DNA from: a bacterium
Lineage (GTDB): Bacteria > Spirochaetota > Leptospiria > Leptospirales > Leptonemataceae
Assembly (NCBI GenBank): GCA_024742665.1
Contig: JANSYA010000011.1
Coordinates: 62,001-126,000 of the forward strand
Direction: 5' to 3'
DNA: 64,000 bases
A model generated the notes under the pieces. It was not told the DNA's origin. It saw only the letters and a list, made by a program, of their open reading frames with translations, and did not search any database. Shown in pieces: positions 36,005 through 44,466 of this stretch. Every line of letters starts with the position of its first letter. Positions within the stretch are counted from its first letter, which is position 1. A program made the position numbers and the translations under genes.

Positions 36005-36583
36005 CTAAACTATTTTTACAATCAATTGTTCTTCGCCGACAACGGACGCGACCCGCACCAGGGTCCCGCTCGCGATTTCAGTGGCCTGATCAATGGCGCG
36101 CGCATCCAAAACGCGCAGACGGCCTTGCACCGTGAGTTCCACCTGGCCGACTCCGCCCGGCGGGATGCGCAGATAGACTCGCCCTTCCCGGCCGACCGCA
36201 TTTTTTAATTCGACGTTGCCCCGACTCTGTAAGCCGTATGCGAAAGCGAAGAGGTGTCCGATCAGCCAGACCGACGCGAAGCCGGCGAGCAAAGCGGCCA
36301 GAATTGATGCGATTTCCGGGAAGGGACTCTGGTACAGCATGGCGAGGCCGACCAGCCCGAACATCATCGCGAAGGCGCCCGCGCCCTGGATCGACAGGAA
36401 CTTAAAGCTCGCGTCGGTATCGCCGGGTTCGAGCGAATCAATGTCCGCATCGAGAGCGTCGGCGCCGCCTTCCAGCAGACCGTCGCCGCCGATAAATTGC
36501 AGAATCGTGCGCAATAAGAACGACGCGCCGCCGATCACCGCGCAAACCAGATAGAGGTTATGAAGGTTTACGAATTCCAGCAT
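36005..36583 (-). CDS. NfeD-like membrane protein
   Basis: A 192-residue protein with about three membrane helices (residues 10-30, 66-85, 90-115) and a C-terminal OB-fold of about 65 residues (VGREGRVYLRIPPGGVGQVE ... GTLVRVASVVGEEQLIV), the NfeD layout. NfeD proteins are encoded next to flotillins and are thought to work with them at the membrane. Its stop abuts the flotillin gene, and the NTF2-like gene ends 5 bases upstream of its start. Confidence 0.9.
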   Translation of the reverse strand: MLEFVNLHNLYLVCAVIGGASFLLRTILQFIGGDGLLEGGADALDADIDSLEPGDTDASFKFLSIQGAGAFAMMFGLVGLAMLYQSPFPEIASILAALLAGFASVWLIGHLFAFAYGLQSRGNVELKNAVGREGRVYLRIPPGGVGQVELTVQGRLRVLDARAIDQATEIASGTLVRVASVVGEEQLIVKIV

Positions 36584-36588
36584 GCGAC

Positions 36589-37071
36589 TTATTTGGGCGC
36601 GAGGCGTTTGCGTTTGATAAACATCTCAAGGCCGCCGTTCGCTTCGGCGCGAATCTTGTTCTGAACCGGCGGCAGCCAGCCGGTGAAAATTCCCGGAACG
36701 CCCAGGGCCATGCGGGCCCAGCGATACAAACTGAATCTGTCAGTGTGCTTGACGATCTTCCCGTCTTTGAATTCGAAGCTCGCATCGATCTTGTTCACGA
36801 TCGTATTGCCGGTCTTCCCGAAAGTATAGGTCGGCTCCCAGTAGGCGGAACCGCTCGCATCGTCCGCCTGGACGTCGCGGAACTCCAGCGAAAAATCCTG
36901 AGCGCGCTCGCACAGCATCCGCCACATCGCGCCGGCTTTCCAGCCCTGCAAATCGCGAAAGACCGGATCGTTGAACACGATATCGTCGTGATAGCAGCTT
37001 TGCATGGTCTCCCAATCGAGCTTCTGAAATGCGGTATAAAACTTTGTAATCAATTCGGCGTTGGCGTGCAT
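36589..37071 (-). CDS. NTF2-like (SnoaL-type) protein
   Basis: A 160-residue protein of the NTF2-like fold: NAELITKFYTAFQKLDWETM, CYHDDIVFNDPVFRDLQGW and the strand-rich middle are typical. AGGAA lies near the ATG. Such proteins may be enzymes or ligand binders. The C-terminal extension (ARMALGVPGIFTGWLPPVQN) is hydrophobic. The gene is five bases upstream of nfeD on the same strand, possibly co-transcribed. The substrate is unknown. Confidence 0.85.
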   Translation of the reverse strand: MHANAELITKFYTAFQKLDWETMQSCYHDDIVFNDPVFRDLQGWKAGAMWRMLCERAQDFSLEFRDVQADDASGSAYWEPTYTFGKTGNTIVNKIDASFEFKDGKIVKHTDRFSLYRWARMALGVPGIFTGWLPPVQNKIRAEANGGLEMFIKRKRLAPK

Positions 37072-37218
37072 GCGCGGTTCCTGTTCCCTGTTGCGGATGA
37101 ATGGTAGTCGGATATACGTTCCGGCTGATTTCCGGGCAAGTAGAAATTTTCCCGTAACGATACCGGGACGCGATCGAATCGTACGGACAGGAGCGCGGAC
37201 GACTCCCGCGACGCGAGT

Positions 37219-37839
37219 TCAGATCCCCGCGCGCTTTTTGATCCGCGAAAGCGCCACGTCCGTAATGCCCAGATACAGAGCGATATGATACTGCGGGATC
37301 CGCCCCGCCGCTTCCGGGAAATCTTTGAGAAAACCCCGGTAGCGCTCTTCGGCGGATTCCAGCAGCAGCTGGCGTTCGCGGCGGGCTTTGCGATCGGCCA
37401 GCCAGCGGATGTACGCGTCCCGAAATCCGGCCCAGTCGGGAGCGGTCGCCAGTAGACGTCCGAAATCGCGCAGGGAAATCGCCAGCGCCGTCACGGGCTC
37501 CAGAGCTTCGATGCCGTATTCATTGCCGGAAGTCCCGTCCGCCCCGGCCGGATTCAATGCGCCGGCAACGAACATATCTTCCCAGGCGAAGGACTTGTTA
37601 AACTGTTTCGCCGATTCGGTTTCGTAGAACAGACGCACCAGCCCGGAGCACAAAAAGAATATATAGCGACCGGGCTCCGATGCGTTCACAAGCGCTTCGT
37701 TTTTATCGAAGCGACGAATCTGGAACATATCCCGGGCCGCTTCCCAGGCTTCTTCGGAGAATCCTTCGACGCCTTCGAATTCCATGAGAGTCGCCTGCAG
37801 CTGCGCGCGATAGCGATCGATCTCGCTTGATTCCGGCAT
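37219..37839 (-). CDS. Crp/Fnr-type transcription regulator
   Basis: About 206 residues. A cyclic-nucleotide-binding-type beta-barrel (IRRFDKNEALVNASEPGRYI) is followed by a long helix and a C-terminal helix-turn-helix (IPQYHIALYLGITDVALSRI). The typical cyclic AMP phosphate-binding motif is not evident, and there is no N-terminal Cys cluster, so the signal is unknown. The start is uncertain (37839, 37851 or GTG 37860). It is divergent from the DUF2141/VTT/SDR operon, with a TTAACC-N2-GGTTAA palindrome between them. Confidence 0.8.
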   Translation of the reverse strand: MPESSEIDRYRAQLQATLMEFEGVEGFSEEAWEAARDMFQIRRFDKNEALVNASEPGRYIFFLCSGLVRLFYETESAKQFNKSFAWEDMFVAGALNPAGADGTSGNEYGIEALEPVTALAISLRDFGRLLATAPDWAGFRDAYIRWLADRKARRERQLLLESAEERYRGFLKDFPEAAGRIPQYHIALYLGITDVALSRIKKRAGI

Positions 37840-37889
37840 GCAAGCGAGCATCGCCGCCACCGCCCGGACTACAAGAAATTTTCGCCATC

Positions 37890-37903
37890 TTAACCAGGGT
37901 TAA
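37890..37903. promoter_or_regulatory. Palindrome TTAACC-N2-GGTTAA, candidate operator
   Basis: A perfect 6+6 inverted repeat with a 2-base centre (TTAACCAGGGTTAA) in the 119-base gap between the Crp/Fnr-type gene and the divergent DUF2141 operon. Symmetry and position suit a homodimeric regulator. The binder is not shown. Confidence 0.5.
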
Positions 37904-37958
37904 TGTCCGGGCCGCCGGAGTCCCGTATGCTTCAGCTATAAAAACTGGAGCAAACACC

Positions 37959-38507
37959 ATGCAAAATAAAACGAATCGAAATGAAACAGGCGACGAAGAA
38001 AACAGACGGCGCCCGGCGCGCTTTCGCCGGGCACGCAGCGTAATGCGAATCAATGCCCTGATCGCCGCCGGTGCAATGATACTGGCAGGGACAGCTATGA
38101 GTCCGAAAATTTTCTCCAATGCGCAAGACAATAACATCGAAGTGCCTGTCCTCATCGAAGGGATCGAAACGGAGCGCGGCGGCGAGCTGCTGGTCATGCT
38201 ATTTCGTCGCGACGGCTTTCCGACAAAACACGACCGGGCCCTGAGTATCCGTCGCCTTCCGGCAAATACAAAGACCGTGCGCGTCAGCGTGCCGATTCCG
38301 GCCGAAGGCGAAGAGTTCGCGATTAAAATTCTGCACGACCAGGACCGCAACGGCAAGGTCACGAAAAATTTCATCGGCATTCCCGCCGAAGGGCTGGGCT
38401 TCTCGAACGGCGCGGTGCTGAACTTCGGACCGCCGAAATTCAAAGCGGCCCGCATCGCCCGGGCGGACGCGGGCAAAGTCCAGCGCATTCGGCTGCAGTA
38501 TCTGTGA
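37959..38507 (+). CDS. DUF2141 exported protein
   Basis: A 182-residue protein. An Arg-rich leader precedes a hydrophobic signal segment (INALIAAGAMILAGTAM, about 30-46), so it is exported. The DUF2141 domain follows: IEGIETERGGELLVMLFRRDGFP and FAIKILHDQDRNGKV, both typical. TGGAG lies just before the ATG at 37959. It is the first gene of an operon with a VTT membrane protein, a second DUF2141 protein and an SDR. The domain's role is not established. Confidence 0.85.
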   Translation: MQNKTNRNETGDEENRRRPARFRRARSVMRINALIAAGAMILAGTAMSPKIFSNAQDNNIEVPVLIEGIETERGGELLVMLFRRDGFPTKHDRALSIRRLPANTKTVRVSVPIPAEGEEFAIKILHDQDRNGKVTKNFIGIPAEGLGFSNGAVLNFGPPKFKAARIARADAGKVQRIRLQYL

Positions 38508-38554
38508 GGTCTGCCGCCAACAATCACCAAATCTTATTCTGAGGAGAAATACCT

Positions 38555-39292
38555 GTGAAAGGCATACTCAAACTATTTGCGATTCTCGTCGGAGTCTTTT
38601 CGACTTCGTTTCTATTAAACTCGATCTACGGGTGGATCACGCCCGAGTCGGTCAGTGCAAGCCTGGAAGCGCTGCGCTCTTCGCCGAACGCGACGCTGTG
38701 GCTGGCCTGCATCGTCATTGGAGTGCTGGCGATCGACAGTGTGCTCGCCGTGCCGACGATTACGACGATCATCCTATCCGGCTATTTTCTGGGACCGATC
38801 GCCGGAGGTCTGGCCGCTTCGGCAGGCGTGCTGCTCGCGGGTATGATTTGTTTTTTCGGCAGCCGCTTCGGCGGCGATCGCTTCTTTAACGCGATCGTTT
38901 CGCCCGACGAAGGAGCGCGACTGAAAGCCTGGTTTGAATCGGCGGGGGGCCTTGCGCTTTTATTATCGCGGTCCTTGCCGATGCTGCCGGAAGTCCTCTC
39001 ATGCATCGCTGGCATGTCGGGCATGCGGACCGCGTCCTATTTGATGCTGTTCGCTTTCGGAAATATTCCCTTCGCATTTCTGGCGGCATGGGCGGGATCC
39101 CGGAGCAGCTTCGAAAAACCCTGGCCGGCCCTGCTTGTCGGTATCGGGCTGCCGGCGCTGGCCTGGATCGGCTGGTTCGCACACAAGAGTTTTCGCAAAA
39201 AGCAAAGCGTCGACGCGCAGGCCGCTGATGGTATCACGAATGGAATCAGGAATGAAATCACGAAAGGAATCTCGAATGGAACTACAACTTGA
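38555..39292 (+). CDS. VTT-domain (DedA/TVP38-like) membrane protein
   Basis: A 245-residue inner-membrane protein beginning with GTG; GAGGAG sits right before it. The VTT motif region ILSGYFLGPIAGGLAASAGV and GSRFGGDRFF is clear, with about five or six membrane segments. VTT proteins are linked to lipid scrambling or flipping in other systems. The C-terminus ends in a four-fold ITNG-like repeat encoded by 12-bp units that also form the start region of the next gene. It overlaps that gene by 17 bases. Confidence 0.88.
   Translation: MKGILKLFAILVGVFSTSFLLNSIYGWITPESVSASLEALRSSPNATLWLACIVIGVLAIDSVLAVPTITTIILSGYFLGPIAGGLAASAGVLLAGMICFFGSRFGGDRFFNAIVSPDEGARLKAWFESAGGLALLLSRSLPMLPEVLSCIAGMSGMRTASYLMLFAFGNIPFAFLAAWAGSRSSFEKPWPALLVGIGLPALAWIGWFAHKSFRKKQSVDAQAADGITNGIRNEITKGISNGTTT
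39233..39280 (+). repeat. 12-bp tandem repeat carrying reiterated start codons
   Basis: Four 12-bp units (ATCACGAATGGA and variants) at the end of the VTT gene. Three contain an ATG in the reading frame of the next gene, at 39240, 39252 and 39276, and GGA-type ribosome sites recur between them. In the VTT frame they encode ITNG-like repeats. Confidence 0.88.
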
Positions 39293-39758
39293 GATCGACG
39301 GAATCCAGGCGCAGCGGGGCGGGCGGCTGTGGGTGTATCTTTTCGGTCCGCAGGGTTTTCCGAAAGAGCACAGGGCGGCCCTGCAGAAAACCGCTTTCGA
39401 CCTAAGCGGCGCGAAGCTCGTCGCGACGCTCGAAACGCAGCTCGCCGGCGAAGTCGCGATCAAAATTGTTCACGACGACGAAGGCCGCGACGGGGACATT
39501 CGCAAACGCTTCGGATTCTTCCCCGACATGGGCATTGGATATTCAAAGGGCGCTCGCATAACCTGGCGTCTCCCGCGCTTTAATGAAAGCGCTCTGCGAT
39601 TGGATCCGGAGGCTGTGCGAAAGCTGCGCGTCCCGATCCAAATGCAGTATCTTTTTCAGAATGCGACTCGCAATGCGAAGCCCGGGCAGCGCGAAGGCAT
39701 CGCCGGAAAAAGCGATGCGATTGTCGGCAGGCGAATGCACAAGGAGTATCATCTATGA
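39276..39758 (+). CDS. Second DUF2141 protein, no signal peptide
   Basis: A 160-residue DUF2141 protein (LEIDGIQAQRGGRLWVYLFG, VAIKIVHDDEGRDGDI). It aligns along its length with the exported DUF2141 protein two genes upstream, so the two are tandem paralogues. Unlike that copy it has no signal segment, which is unusual for the family. The ATG at 39276 has AAGGA at good spacing; in-frame ATGs at 39240 and 39252 are alternatives. Its stop overlaps the SDR start (ATGA). Confidence 0.8.
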   Translation: MELQLEIDGIQAQRGGRLWVYLFGPQGFPKEHRAALQKTAFDLSGAKLVATLETQLAGEVAIKIVHDDEGRDGDIRKRFGFFPDMGIGYSKGARITWRLPRFNESALRLDPEAVRKLRVPIQMQYLFQNATRNAKPGQREGIAGKSDAIVGRRMHKEYHL

Positions 39759-40513
39759 ACACAAATCAACTTAGAGTTCTAATTACAGGCGGGGGGTCGG
39801 GCATCGGCCTGGCCCTCGCCCGAAAATTTTTCGCCGCGGGCAATTCGGTCGTAATCACAGGACGCGATCAAAGCAAACTACACGCCGCCCGAATCGCCCT
39901 TGAAGCCGAACAACAAAAAGACGGGACGATACAAATCTTTGCCGGCGACGTCGCGAATCCCGACGCGATTGCGAAGATGACCGCCGCCTTTCCGGAAGTC
40001 AACGTGCTGGTTAATAACGCGGGCGTTCAACACATCTATGACATCGCCACGATCAGCGCCGACGAATTCGCCGCGAAAATCGAACAGGAAATTCGCGTAA
40101 ATCTGATTGCGCCGATTCTACTGAGCCGCGCATTTTTACCGCAGCTTCAGCGACATGCAAAGACCGGCCCCGCGGCGATCGTCAACGTCACCTCGGGTCT
40201 GGCTCTCGCGCCCAAGGCGAGCGCGCCGACGTACTGCGCGAGCAAGGCCGGCCTGCGCAGTTTCTCCCAGGCTTTGCGCTACCAGCTCGATTCCCACAGC
40301 GTGCGCGTCTTCGAAGTTCTCGCTCCCCTGGTCGACACGGCCATGACAGCCGGTCGCGGATCCGGTAAGATTTCGCCGCAGCAGCTGGCCGACGAATTCT
40401 GGCGCGGCTGGATACGCGATCGTTCCGAGATGTTCATCGGCAAATCGAAGTTGCTATATCGAATCAATCGTCTGTGGCCGGGGCTCGCGAATTCGATCAT
40501 GCGCAAGATGTAA
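39755..40513 (+). CDS. Short-chain dehydrogenase/reductase
   Basis: A 252-residue classical SDR. It has the nucleotide motif TGGGSGIG, NNAG (VLVNNAGVQ), and the active-site Ser and Tyr-x3-Lys (SGLALAPKASAPTYCASK). The family is close to DltE-type proteins, with an ending MFIGKSKLLYRINRLWPG common in the group. AAGGAG precedes the ATG, which overlaps the previous stop. It is the last gene of the DUF2141/VTT operon. The substrate is unknown. Confidence 0.92.
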   Translation: MNTNQLRVLITGGGSGIGLALARKFFAAGNSVVITGRDQSKLHAARIALEAEQQKDGTIQIFAGDVANPDAIAKMTAAFPEVNVLVNNAGVQHIYDIATISADEFAAKIEQEIRVNLIAPILLSRAFLPQLQRHAKTGPAAIVNVTSGLALAPKASAPTYCASKAGLRSFSQALRYQLDSHSVRVFEVLAPLVDTAMTAGRGSGKISPQQLADEFWRGWIRDRSEMFIGKSKLLYRINRLWPGLANSIMRKM

Positions 40514-40540
40514 GGCAAAACTAAATGACGGCAGCCGCCC

Positions 40541-41191
40541 TCAAGAAATCAGATGCCCGGTCTTCACCCAGATCACCGTCGGTTCTTCTACGAAAGGATG
40601 ATGCGCGCTCATATGCGGACTGCGCATCCAGGTATGTCGCGGATAGCCGCCGTGTTCGTCTTTGAATTCGCCGGAGAGCACAAGAATTTCTTCGCCGCCC
40701 ATATGACGGTGCAGCTGAAAGACTTCGCCGGCCGGCCACTTCACCAGGGCCACGTTTTCGTTTTCGAACGAGTGCAGCGGCATCACCTGCAGGCCGCCCT
40801 GTCCCCGCAGCCACTGCTCGCGATTCGTATCGATGCGCACCTGCGCAGTGTCCCGCGGCGAAAACTGATGCAACTTTACGAACAACACGCAGCCTTCGAC
40901 GCTGTACGGAGCGTGGCCGCTGCCCGGCGGATTCCGGAGATAAGTGCCGGGACCCGCGTCGCCGAATTCATCGGAGAATATCCCTTCGAGTACGAAAATC
41001 TCTTCGCCCAGGGGATGTTCGTGGCGATCGAATTTCGCGCCCGGCTCGTAGCGCACAATGCTTGTGGCGTGCCCGCGCTCCGCATCTTCCCGCGCCAGAG
41101 CTTTGCGCCACACGCCGGGGGCGGGACTCTTCACCCACTCCTGATTCGCGGTTTCGATTACGACGCGTTCGCTAAAGTCCAAGTTTAACAT
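40541..41191 (-). CDS. ChrR-like double-cupin protein
   Basis: A 216-residue protein with two cupin domains. Each has metal-binding His-x-His motifs and the strand EEIFVLEGIFSDE or EEILVLSGEFKDE; the matching histidines are HEHPLGEE and HRHMGGEE, with later His in PGSGH and SAHH. This is the cupin half of ChrR anti-sigma factors, but the zinc-binding anti-sigma N-terminus is absent and no sigma factor gene is adjacent. It is more likely an enzyme or metal-binding sensor. It converges on the SDR gene. Confidence 0.85.
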   Translation of the reverse strand: MLNLDFSERVVIETANQEWVKSPAPGVWRKALAREDAERGHATSIVRYEPGAKFDRHEHPLGEEIFVLEGIFSDEFGDAGPGTYLRNPPGSGHAPYSVEGCVLFVKLHQFSPRDTAQVRIDTNREQWLRGQGGLQVMPLHSFENENVALVKWPAGEVFQLHRHMGGEEILVLSGEFKDEHGGYPRHTWMRSPHMSAHHPFVEEPTVIWVKTGHLIS

Positions 41192-41569
41192 GTTATCTTA
41201 ACCTGTGTCACAGCTGAAATGCGGGCGTCAGATTGCAAACGCAAGCAGACGATTGAGTGCGCGACACCCCGGGCTCAGTCGGGCCTCACGGTATATAGGA
41301 TGCCGCTGCCGCCGTTGCGTTTCATATTATTGACGGAGGGATCGTGGCGGCGGTATTCAAACTTTTTGCGCCCCGCAGGGCAAAGCCCTGCATGGGAGTC
41401 CACGCAAGCGCGGACCTGCGCGGCCTGACGGCCACTGCGGATGCGGTATGGCGTTTTTCAATGGATGCAAGCGTCGGCCCGGACGCTGCTTTGATTGCTG
41501 TAATCTTACGCCGCCTTTTCCAATCGATTTCGCGTGGCGCATCGTCGTGGATCGTTGTTCAGTTCGCGC
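41192..41569. other. Intergenic region
   Basis: About 378 bases with no supported gene. It contains a short GC hairpin (GCAGGGC-AAA-GCCCTGC at 41375-41391) without a following T run. A rightward frame at 41344-41814 exists but overlaps the VOC gene and has no family signature, so I do not call it. Confidence 0.5.
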
Positions 41570-41980
41570 TCAGTCCGCGCGGAATTCTAGACGCGGTCCG
41601 CCTGGAATCGTGCACATCATATGGCGTGCGCCGCGATCGTTGCAGGGCTCGGGCGCGAATTCAATCGCGACTCCTGCCGTTGTACTCAGCCGTTCGTAAA
41701 GCTCGTCCAGCGCCGCCTGGCATGTCAACCTCAGAGCCAGATGATGCAATCCGATATTCCGGTGGCGATCGAAGGCGACGGCCTCTTCCGCGGCCTGGGC
41801 CTGCCAGAGCGTAATCATCGTAGCGCCATCGGTAACGAAGGCCGCCGGATAGTCCGGCTTTTCGCCAGACTTTTCGTAACCCAGCACGTCTTCAAAAAAC
41901 GCGAGCGCCTCGGGAAGCGCGGCGACGGTCAAGCCCACGTGATGCACTCCCGCCGTGATTCGATTTTCGCTTTGATTCAT
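41570..41980 (-). CDS. VOC/glyoxalase family protein
   Basis: A 136-residue protein with a paired beta-alpha-beta VOC layout. VHHVGLTVAALPEALAFFED is the usual N-terminal metal-site strand and IGLHHLALRL the mid-chain one, with a C-terminal Glu in GGPRLEFRAD. Metal ligands His/His/Glu are plausible. GGAGGG lies 11 bases upstream of the ATG at 41980. It is divergent from a TetR gene, with two palindromic operators between them, so it is probably the regulated gene. The substrate is unknown. Confidence 0.88.
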   Translation of the reverse strand: MNQSENRITAGVHHVGLTVAALPEALAFFEDVLGYEKSGEKPDYPAAFVTDGATMITLWQAQAAEEAVAFDRHRNIGLHHLALRLTCQAALDELYERLSTTAGVAIEFAPEPCNDRGARHMMCTIPGGPRLEFRAD

Positions 41981-42028
41981 GGTTATGATTTCCCTCCGGA
42001 CTCCTGCTGAAAATCCGCCCGCCCCGGT

Positions 42029-42046
42029 GTGAACAGATCTGTTTAG
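42029..42046. promoter_or_regulatory. TetR-type operator 1
   Basis: GTGAACAGATCTGTTTAG is nearly palindromic around AACAGATCTGTT, which is perfect. It lies between the VOC and TetR genes. Its centre is 36 bp from that of the second site, and the two share the same core. Confidence 0.7.
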
Positions 42047-42064
42047 CCCGCGCCCCAAAAGAAG

Positions 42065-42082
42065 GTGGACGGATCTGTTCAC
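42065..42082. promoter_or_regulatory. TetR-type operator 2
   Basis: GTGGACGGATCTGTTCAC is a second near-palindrome with the core of operator 1, 20 bases before the TetR ATG. The pair could let the TetR protein control both itself and the VOC gene. Confidence 0.7.
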
Positions 42083-42102
42083 GTCAACTATTTTCGCCTG
42101 GC

Positions 42103-42750
42103 ATGCCTCGAAAAAGATCAGCGACCCGAACCACGCCCTCGCGACCGGATTCGCGCGACGATCGATCCGCGGAAAAAACCGCCCGGCCGCGAAGACAACA
42201 TCTGCTGGATACAGCCTACGAGCTCTTCAACGCGGGCGGATACCACGCCACCGGAATCGACACGATCATGGAGGCATCGGGCGTTTCCAAGGCGACGCTG
42301 TACAAATACTTCGCTTCGAAAGAAGAGCTGATTCTGGAAGTGCTGCGCCGCCGCCACGCCGATCTGTGGAATCACTACGAAACGTGCATTGCGGAGTCGC
42401 GACGCAAACATCCCGACTGGATCGACGAACAGCATCTGAGTGCGATCTTCGATGCATTGCACGCCTGGATCAACAGCCCGAAATTCTTCGGCTGCAATTT
42501 TATTAACGCCAGCGCGGAGTACGGCTCGCCGGACGATCCCATCCATCGCCTGGCGCACGAACACAAGCGCAGGCTGGGCGGCCTGATTTACGATCTACTG
42601 GCCGGCCGGCCGAAAGCCGAACGAACCAGGCTGGCGGAAAATATTCTGATGATCGTCGACGGGGCGATCGTGGCGGCCCACGTACGCGGCGAGAAAGGGG
42701 CGGCGAAGCGAGCACGAACGATTGCAGACACGCTGCTGGCTGCGAACTGA
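42103..42750 (+). CDS. TetR family regulator
   Basis: A 215-residue protein. After an Arg-rich leader, the helix-turn-helix TGIDTIMEASGVSKATLYKYF is standard TetR. The C-terminal domain with KFFGCNFINASAEYGSPDDP matches the subgroup often next to small oxidoreductase or detoxification genes. No ribosome site is evident. Two GATC-centred palindromes upstream are the likely sites for self-control and for control of the VOC gene. Confidence 0.93.
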   Translation: MPRKRSATRTTPSRPDSRDDRSAEKTARPRRQHLLDTAYELFNAGGYHATGIDTIMEASGVSKATLYKYFASKEELILEVLRRRHADLWNHYETCIAESRRKHPDWIDEQHLSAIFDALHAWINSPKFFGCNFINASAEYGSPDDPIHRLAHEHKRRLGGLIYDLLAGRPKAERTRLAENILMIVDGAIVAAHVRGEKGAAKRARTIADTLLAAN

Positions 42751-42769
42751 TCGCCCGCCCGGCCCCGAC

Positions 42770-43123
42770 TCAGGCCAGCTGGCGCCGGGGCCAGGCGGAG
42801 GGCAAACGCAGCGCGACGGCCAGACCGGCCTGACGCAGTGCGATTTCAATTTCCAGAGACATCTGCGCGCACAACAAGGCGCCGTCCCGCGCCCGGCATT
42901 CATGGTCGAGAGTTTGAATCACGCGCAGACCCTCCCCCTCGACGCGGCCCGCCTCCGCCAGATCCAGAATCACGAAAGCCGCGTCCTGTTCGTCAATGCT
43001 GGAACGCACGCGCGCCAGAAAATCCATCGCGGTCGCGTCCGTCAGCTGGCCCCGAAGAGTAACCAATAGATGAGCGTCCCGGGTCGCCCATGCGAGTTCT
43101 AAACTGTCGTTCTCCGCGCTCAT
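42770..43123 (-). CDS. STAS-domain protein
   Basis: A 117-residue stand-alone STAS domain: LLVTLRGQLTDATAMDFL at the start and AFVILDLAEAGRVEGEGL in the middle, where Ser or Thr is phosphorylated in anti-sigma antagonists. Here the usual D-S/T-x-x motif reads LAEAGRVEG, so phosphorylation is doubtful. I chose the ATG at 43123 because the frame upstream has non-coding codon use. It lies divergent from the histidine kinase gene and may belong to the same signalling module. Confidence 0.7.
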   Translation of the reverse strand: MSAENDSLELAWATRDAHLLVTLRGQLTDATAMDFLARVRSSIDEQDAAFVILDLAEAGRVEGEGLRVIQTLDHECRARDGALLCAQMSLEIEIALRQAGLAVALRLPSAWPRRQLA

Positions 43124-43257
43124 AAAATAAACGAGACAAGTCCTGACACACCCCGCTTCTGATTCAATTCGTTTAATGATATCCGCGCTCGCACAGTCTG
43201 CGTAATATTCTTGAGGGATTGTGTACGCTTTTATCATCTGACAAAGTCGGACGTTGA

Positions 43258-44460
43258 ATGACTTTCACCAATATCATGCGAAATAAACTACGCGCCAGGT
43301 TCGCAGACCTCGACAATACGGCTCACTACTGGGTGATCATCAGTGGGCTTGCGTCTGTGCTCAGCCTGGCGGTTCTACCCTTCGACCTGCACTTCCTGGA
43401 CGCGCCCGCCTGGATTCCGATCGGCGCGCGAATCTTCTGCGCGATCTGTCTGGCCTTCGCGACGGCGCTGCCGTTTTGGCTCAAGCAGCGCTTCGACCGG
43501 CTCGTATTTCACGTGGTCCTGATCGCTGCGATCGTTCTAATCTCGACGACGATCTCCACGCTCGAAACCTACGCCGTGCGCACGATGTACTATAACGGCA
43601 TCTTTCAAATGTTTATCGCCTTTACCTTTCTGGCGATTTCGATTCCGATGAGCGTATTCATTTATCTGTTGCCGGTCGCGATCTATCGCCTGATAGCGGG
43701 GCCGGAACACTTCGCCGACGCGCAGCCCGAGATTCTACTGCTTACAGGCATCGCGCTGGCGATTAAACTCGGCTTACGAAACAGGCTGCAGAAAAATCCC
43801 GACGCGGCGATCCAGTGGGCGCGCACAAGCGCTCACGAACTCAAGGGCCCCCTGACGAATATTCGCATGATCTCTCACGACCTGCGAGCGGGCGACGCGA
43901 ACTCAGACAAGTTTCAGAAAGCGCTGGTTGAAATCGAGAAGCTGTGCAATCGCGGACTCGCGGTGCAAAATCGAATCCTCCTGAACGCACGCTACGAAAC
44001 TCCCGCGGCCTCCTCCGAGCTAACGGGAATCTACGCGGGAGAAACGATCCAGGGCGCGATTGCCGCCTACGTCGAGCAGGTGCCCGAGTTTCGCGCGTTG
44101 ATCACACTCAACCTGGACCTCGATTTCGAATTTAACGGCGACCCGGTGCTCTTTGAAAACGTAGTGCACAATTTGATCGCGAACTCCGCGCGGGCGATAT
44201 CCACCGCCGGCAAAGGCGAGATTCGAGTTACCGTCAGCATCGCCCGGGACCGGGGGCGAATCGAATTTCTGGATACGGGAACGGGGATCGAAAGCGACCG
44301 GATCGCTCATATCTTTCGAGCCGGCGTAACGTACGCCGGCGGAACGGGATTCGGACTCGCCTTTTGCAAAGCGGTCGTCGACTCCTTTCACGGCGAAATC
44401 TCCTGCGAGTCCGAGTACGGCAGGTTCACGCGAATCACGATTGCGCTCCCGCTCAACTGA
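43258..44460 (+). CDS. Six-helix membrane sensor histidine kinase
   Basis: A 400-residue kinase. About six membrane helices fill residues 20-180 with little outside domain, so it probably senses a membrane or small diffusible signal, as CqsS/LqsS-type kinases do. The phospho-acceptor is His193 in SAHELKGPLTNIRMI. The ATPase has the N-box NVVHNLIANSARA, DTGTGI and GGTGFGLAFCKAV. The ribosome site is weak. It converges on a LuxR-type response regulator gene with 6 bases between stops, an unusual but clear pairing. Confidence 0.9.
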   Translation: MTFTNIMRNKLRARFADLDNTAHYWVIISGLASVLSLAVLPFDLHFLDAPAWIPIGARIFCAICLAFATALPFWLKQRFDRLVFHVVLIAAIVLISTTISTLETYAVRTMYYNGIFQMFIAFTFLAISIPMSVFIYLLPVAIYRLIAGPEHFADAQPEILLLTGIALAIKLGLRNRLQKNPDAAIQWARTSAHELKGPLTNIRMISHDLRAGDANSDKFQKALVEIEKLCNRGLAVQNRILLNARYETPAASSELTGIYAGETIQGAIAAYVEQVPEFRALITLNLDLDFEFNGDPVLFENVVHNLIANSARAISTAGKGEIRVTVSIARDRGRIEFLDTGTGIESDRIAHIFRAGVTYAGGTGFGLAFCKAVVDSFHGEISCESEYGRFTRITIALPLN

Positions 44461-44466
44461 GCAGCG

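Noticed and set aside
40541..41191. ChrR anti-sigma factor
   Set aside because: Only the cupin half is present, the zinc-binding N-terminal anti-sigma domain is missing, and no sigma factor gene is near.
41344..41814. Possible gene of 156 codons upstream of and overlapping the VOC gene
   Set aside because: No family match, unbalanced composition, and it overlaps the well-supported VOC gene on the other strand.
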